Source: Mesorhizobium australicum (lineage in GTDB: Bacteria; Pseudomonadota; Alphaproteobacteria; Rhizobiales; Rhizobiaceae). From it: DNA of 64,000 bases. The stretch covers positions 1,860,001 to 1,924,000 of the forward strand of contig NZ_FXBL01000004.1 of assembly GCF_900177325.1 (NCBI RefSeq), given 5' to 3'. The notes below the pieces were generated by a model. The model did not search any database and was not told the DNA's origin. It saw only the letters and a list, made by a program, of their open reading frames with translations. Below, one piece after another: positions 61,339 to 64,000 of this stretch (its first letter is position 1; every line of letters begins with the position of its first letter). Both the position numbers and the translations under genes were made by a program.

Positions 61339-62175
61339 ATGTTGATTGCAAACATTGAAAGCGTCGCACGCTTCCTTCGCTGTTACCTGCACATCTTTCT
61401 TAGAATCATGAGAAAAAAGCCGATAAGATATATACGAATAACACCTTGGTTTTCTTTTTTAAAATATGTAGTATTATTTGATATGAAGAATCTCACGTTT
61501 TTTAATCTTCATATTCGCTCAAGAACAGAGAGTATTGTAGTTGATCAGATACTTGTAGAGCGATGCTATGACACTAGTGAAATGCGGAGGCACGGTGAAA
61601 TCGTTCGCAGATATGATGAAATAGTTCAATCGGGAAAATTACCATTTATTCTTGACTGTGGAGGAAATATTGGGATATCGGCGCGATGGTTCAGCGAACA
61701 GTTCACAGAAGCAAAAATTGCTTGCGTCGAGCCTAGCTTTAAGAATATTGCTTTAGCTAACCTTAATGCACCAAATGCAGATATGATTCAGGGCGCGGTT
61801 GGGTCAGATGCCGGAATTTGTGAGATTTCCAACCCCGACGCTAATTCCTGGGCATTTCAGGTGAGTATAGGGTACGGAAGTATTCCCGTTCTTTCCGTCG
61901 AGGACGTGCTGAGGCGGTATCCAAAAGAAGAATTCACACCATTTATTATAAAGATAGACATAGAAGGTTTCGAGGAGGATCTCTTTTCAAGAAATACTGA
62001 GTGGATCACTGATTTCTTCGTGATTATTGTCGAGTTGCATGATTGGTTGTTACCCAATAAGGCAACGTCTCAAAATTTTCTAAAGTCGATTTCTCAAGAG
62101 AGGCGTGACTTCATACTAAGTGGCGAGAATATTTTTAGCATTCAATGTGCCCGGCAGATGGCGATAAATCGATGA
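61339..62175 (+). CDS. FkbM-family methyltransferase, AT-rich
   Basis: The 278-residue protein has the FkbM SAM site (FILDCGGNIGISARWFSEQF, ACVEPSFKNIALANLNAPNA) and the C-terminal IIKIDIEGFEEDLF. FkbM-type enzymes O-methylate sugars or small molecules. The coding sequence is much richer in A and T than the rfb genes on both sides (many TTT, AAA, ATA codons), so it was probably inserted recently between rfbB and rfbD. Its stop overlaps the rfbD start (ATGA). Confidence 0.88.
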   Translation: MLIANIESVARFLRCYLHIFLRIMRKKPIRYIRITPWFSFLKYVVLFDMKNLTFFNLHIRSRTESIVVDQILVERCYDTSEMRRHGEIVRRYDEIVQSGKLPFILDCGGNIGISARWFSEQFTEAKIACVEPSFKNIALANLNAPNADMIQGAVGSDAGICEISNPDANSWAFQVSIGYGSIPVLSVEDVLRRYPKEEFTPFIIKIDIEGFEEDLFSRNTEWITDFFVIIVELHDWLLPNKATSQNFLKSISQERRDFILSGENIFSIQCARQMAINR

Positions 62176-63058
62176 TTCAGCATAAGGCAGGTTCCATGCT
62201 GGTCTTTGGCCGAAGCGGTCAGGTCGCAACAGAACTGCAGCGACTAAACGATGTAGTGGCGCTGGGACGCGATCAGGTTGATCTCTTGTATCCGGCCGCC
62301 TGTGCTGCGGTCGTGCGCGCCCACCGCCCCCGAGCCGTGATCAATGCCGCTGCCTATACCGGCGTCGATGCCGCAGAGGAGGACGAAGCGATGGCCACAG
62401 TGATCAACGCCAACGCCCCCGCGGCTATGGCTCGGGCCTGCGCGGCGCTGGATGTCCCTTTCGTGCATATCTCGACCGACTATGTATTTGCCGGCACTGG
62501 CAGTCAGTCTTGGACGCCTGATGACAGCGTCGACCCCCAAAACGCATATGGCCGCAGCAAGCTGGCGGGCGAAGAGGCGATCCGTGCGGTGGGTGGCCGC
62601 TATGCCATCATGTGCACCTCTTGGGTGTTTTGCGCCCATGGCGGCAATTTCGTCAAGACCATGCTGAGCTTGTCGGAAAGCGGCGCCAGCTTACGCGTGG
62701 TGGACGACCAGATCGGTGCCCCACCCCCGTCCGCGCGGTTGCCGCAGCCTGCCTCAACATCGCCGATCAACTGGGCCAAAGCCCCACTAAATCGGGCACA
62801 TATCACTTCAGCGGAGCGCCCGATACCAACTCGTGCGATTCCGCCCGCGCGATCCTTGCCATGGCCAAGCGCGCCACCATCGTCCAGCAGATTGCCACCG
62901 CTGACTATCCCACGCCAGCCGCGCGGCCGCTGAATTCGCGGCTGGATTGTCGCCAGACCGAACAGGCCTTTGGGTTAGCCCGCCCCGATTGGCGCAAAGC
63001 GCTGACCGACGTCATTCACGAGTTGGAGCAGCAGATATGTGCACTCGAAAATGAATAA
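62172..63058 (+). pseudogene. rfbD: dTDP-4-dehydrorhamnose reductase with a one-base frameshift
   Basis: The frame from ATG 62172 gives a normal RfbD up to residue about 183 (MLVFGRSGQVATELQ, AVINAAAYTGVDAAEEDEA, FVHISTDYVFAGTG, YGRSKLAGEEAI, VVDDQIGAP). In the C-run at 62719-62728 it loses one base and reads nonsense to 62933. The correct continuation (VRAVAAACLNIADQLG, RPLNSRLDCRQTEQAFGLAR, PDWRKALTDVI) is in the +2-displaced frame to 63058. It is a true one-base deletion or a sequencing error in a homopolymer. Confidence 0.88.
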
Positions 63059-63248
63059 TCTTGGCAGGTGGGTTGGGCACGCGGCTTCACCCGATCGCCA
63101 TGGGTATCTCGAAACAGCTTTTGTCGATCTACGACAATCCGATGGTCTATTACCCGCTGACGGTGCTAATGCTGGCGGGCATCCGCAATATCTTGATAAT
63201 CACCACCCCGCATGACCAAGAGCAATTCCAGCGCGCGCTTGGCGATGG
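63051..63248 (+). pseudogene. rfbA: Glucose-1-phosphate thymidylyltransferase, truncated by IS66
   Basis: The frame [63 protein letters not shown] is the first 65 or so residues of RfbA (normally about 290). The usual start (ATG, then a few codons to ILAGG) is out of frame: ATG 63051 reaches TTGGCAGG one or two bases off. The IS66 end follows GDG immediately. The nucleotide-binding GGLGTR loop remains, but the enzyme cannot work. Confidence 0.9.
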
Positions 63249-64000
63249 GTAACCGCTGTTCTCAGGCCACGGCCTTGAGTGGCGCGGGGGCATAGGCCCA
63301 GGGCAGCAGGTCGTCGAGCTGGCTTTGCGGATGGCCTGCAACGATGAGGGTGATGACGTCGGCGAGGTAGGCGTACGGGTCGACACTGTTGAGTTTCGCG
63401 GTTTCTACGAGCGAGGCGATGGTCGCCCAGTGCTCGCCACCGCCGTCGGAACCGGCGAAGAGCGCATTCTTCCGATTGAGGGCGATTGGCCTGATCGAGC
63501 GTTCGACGACGTTGGAGTCGATCTCGACGCGGCCGTCGTCGAGGAAGCGACCAAGTCCGGCCCAGCGCGAGAGCGGGTAGCGGATTGCTTCGGCGAGCTT
63601 GCTCTTCTGGCTGATCAGGGCGAGCTTCTCGCGCAGCCATGGCTGGAGGGTATCGATGACGGGGCGGCTTCTTTCCTGGCGGGCGGTGCGCCGCTCTTCG
63701 GGCGAGCGTCCCCGTATCTCGCTCTCGATCTTGTAGAGTTCGGCGATGCGCTGGAGCGCCTCCGTGGCGATCGGCGCAGGTCCGGACTGGGCCAGTTCGT
63801 AGAAGCGTCGACGGACATGCGCCCAGCAGAACGCCAGGCTCACGGCATTGCGCTCGGCCAACGCCCGGTATCCGGCGTAGCCGTCGACTTGCAGGATTCC
63901 GACGAAGCCCTGAAGGTGCCGCAGTGGCTGTTCGGCCTTGCGGTCGGGCGCATAGAGATAGGCGACGCCAGGTGGAGCGATCCCGCCCCAGGGGCGATCG
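63249..64000. mobile_element. IS66-family element, right part, running off the edge
   Basis: GTAACCGCTG at 63249 has the GTAA terminus of IS66-family inverted repeats and lies exactly where rfbA sequence ends. The element extends beyond 64000, with the transposase on the minus strand. The other end and the 8-base target duplication cannot be seen. Confidence 0.85.
63262..64000 (-). CDS. IS66-family transposase TnpC, partial
   Basis: The frame is open from the right edge to the stop at 63262 (about 245 residues). It carries the IS66 DDE region (LQVDGYAGYRALAER, FCWAHVRRRFYELAQ), RYPLSRWAGLGRFLDDGRVE and IDSNVVERSIRPIALNRKNA, LFAGSDGGGEHWA, then the C-terminal domain ending LPWAYAPAPLKAVA. No frameshift was seen, so the element may be active if its other genes are intact. 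Confidence 0.92.
   Translation of the reverse strand, partial: DRPWGGIAPPGVAYLYAPDRKAEQPLRHLQGFVGILQVDGYAGYRALAERNAVSLAFCWAHVRRRFYELAQSGPAPIATEALQRIAELYKIESEIRGRSPEERRTARQERSRPVIDTLQPWLREKLALISQKSKLAEAIRYPLSRWAGLGRFLDDGRVEIDSNVVERSIRPIALNRKNALFAGSDGGGEHWATIASLVETAKLNSVDPYAYLADVITLIVAGHPQSQLDDLLPWAYAPAPLKAVA

Noticed and set aside
1..64000. CRISPR array, tRNA or rRNA gene
   Set aside because: No regularly spaced direct repeats, cloverleaf-like sequences or rRNA segments were recognised by reading.

Overview
The window looks like accessory DNA of a GC-rich alphaproteobacterium of the Rhizobiales (Mesorhizobium-like). The evidence is a Ros/MucR regulator, a conjugation block of the rhizobial ICE type (RdfS-like excisionase, RPA-type replication initiator, TraF peptidase, DUF736, DUF2840, DUF3363 relaxase), DUF2493 and ArdC genes, and many decayed insertion sequences. 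No integrase, T4SS channel genes, tRNA or rRNA genes or CRISPR arrays were found, so it could be part of an integrative conjugative element or of a plasmid.

Layout. 1-5460: a worn region with an IS3 fragment, two decayed copies of a GNAT toxin flanking a mucR gene, ardC, a LysR fragment, an IS481 fragment and a DUF2493 gene. 5700-9822: a plus-strand operon for an EhuBCDA-like polar amino-acid/ectoine-type ABC importer ending in a DoeB/AstE-like deacylase. 9789-13030: a minus-strand block with GNAT, an atypical OmpR-type regulator, LuxI, LuxR and XRE. 13156-16525: two fold-type-II PLP enzymes and a GHMP kinase of the L-threonine-kinase type. 17000-20300: VapBC-like toxin-antitoxin, a DUF736 gene, an XRE regulator and small unknowns. 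20433-26887: the mobilisation block. It has two overlapping frames (DUF6499, then DUF2285) that look like an FseA-type excision activator made by +1 frameshifting, then rdfS-like, repA-like, DUF2840, traF, DUF736, lytic transglycosylase, an oriT-like palindrome and the relaxase. 27000-31700: IS debris (IS3, ISL3, IS1182, IS630).

31730-63250 is a Wzy-type exopolysaccharide or O-antigen locus. It carries a VanZ-like protein, a polyprenyl-phosphate sugar-1-phosphate transferase, galE and a broken NusG/RfaH-like gene, then nested IS elements at 35.2-39.5 kb. After these come an EPS-type MarR regulator, dTDP-3-amino-3,6-dideoxyhexose genes (GNAT, FdtA-like, FdtB-like), Wzx, glycosyltransferases, two OafA-type acyltransferases, a Wzy-like polymerase, a DUF1972 rhamnosyltransferase and rfbC-rfbB-fkbM-rfbD-rfbA. 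rfbD carries a one-base frameshift and rfbA is cut short by an IS66 element that runs off the right edge.

How the genes work together. The LuxI/LuxR pair and the FseA/RdfS/relaxase block resemble the quorum-controlled transfer circuit of ICEMlSymR7A. The transporter, deacylase, PLP enzymes and kinase around the lux genes could form a quorum-linked module for an unusual amino acid; this is inference. The polysaccharide locus would build a repeat unit with dTDP-3-acetamido-dideoxyhexose and probably rhamnose, but damage to rfbA and rfbD means dTDP-sugar supply must come from other genomic copies if the locus works.
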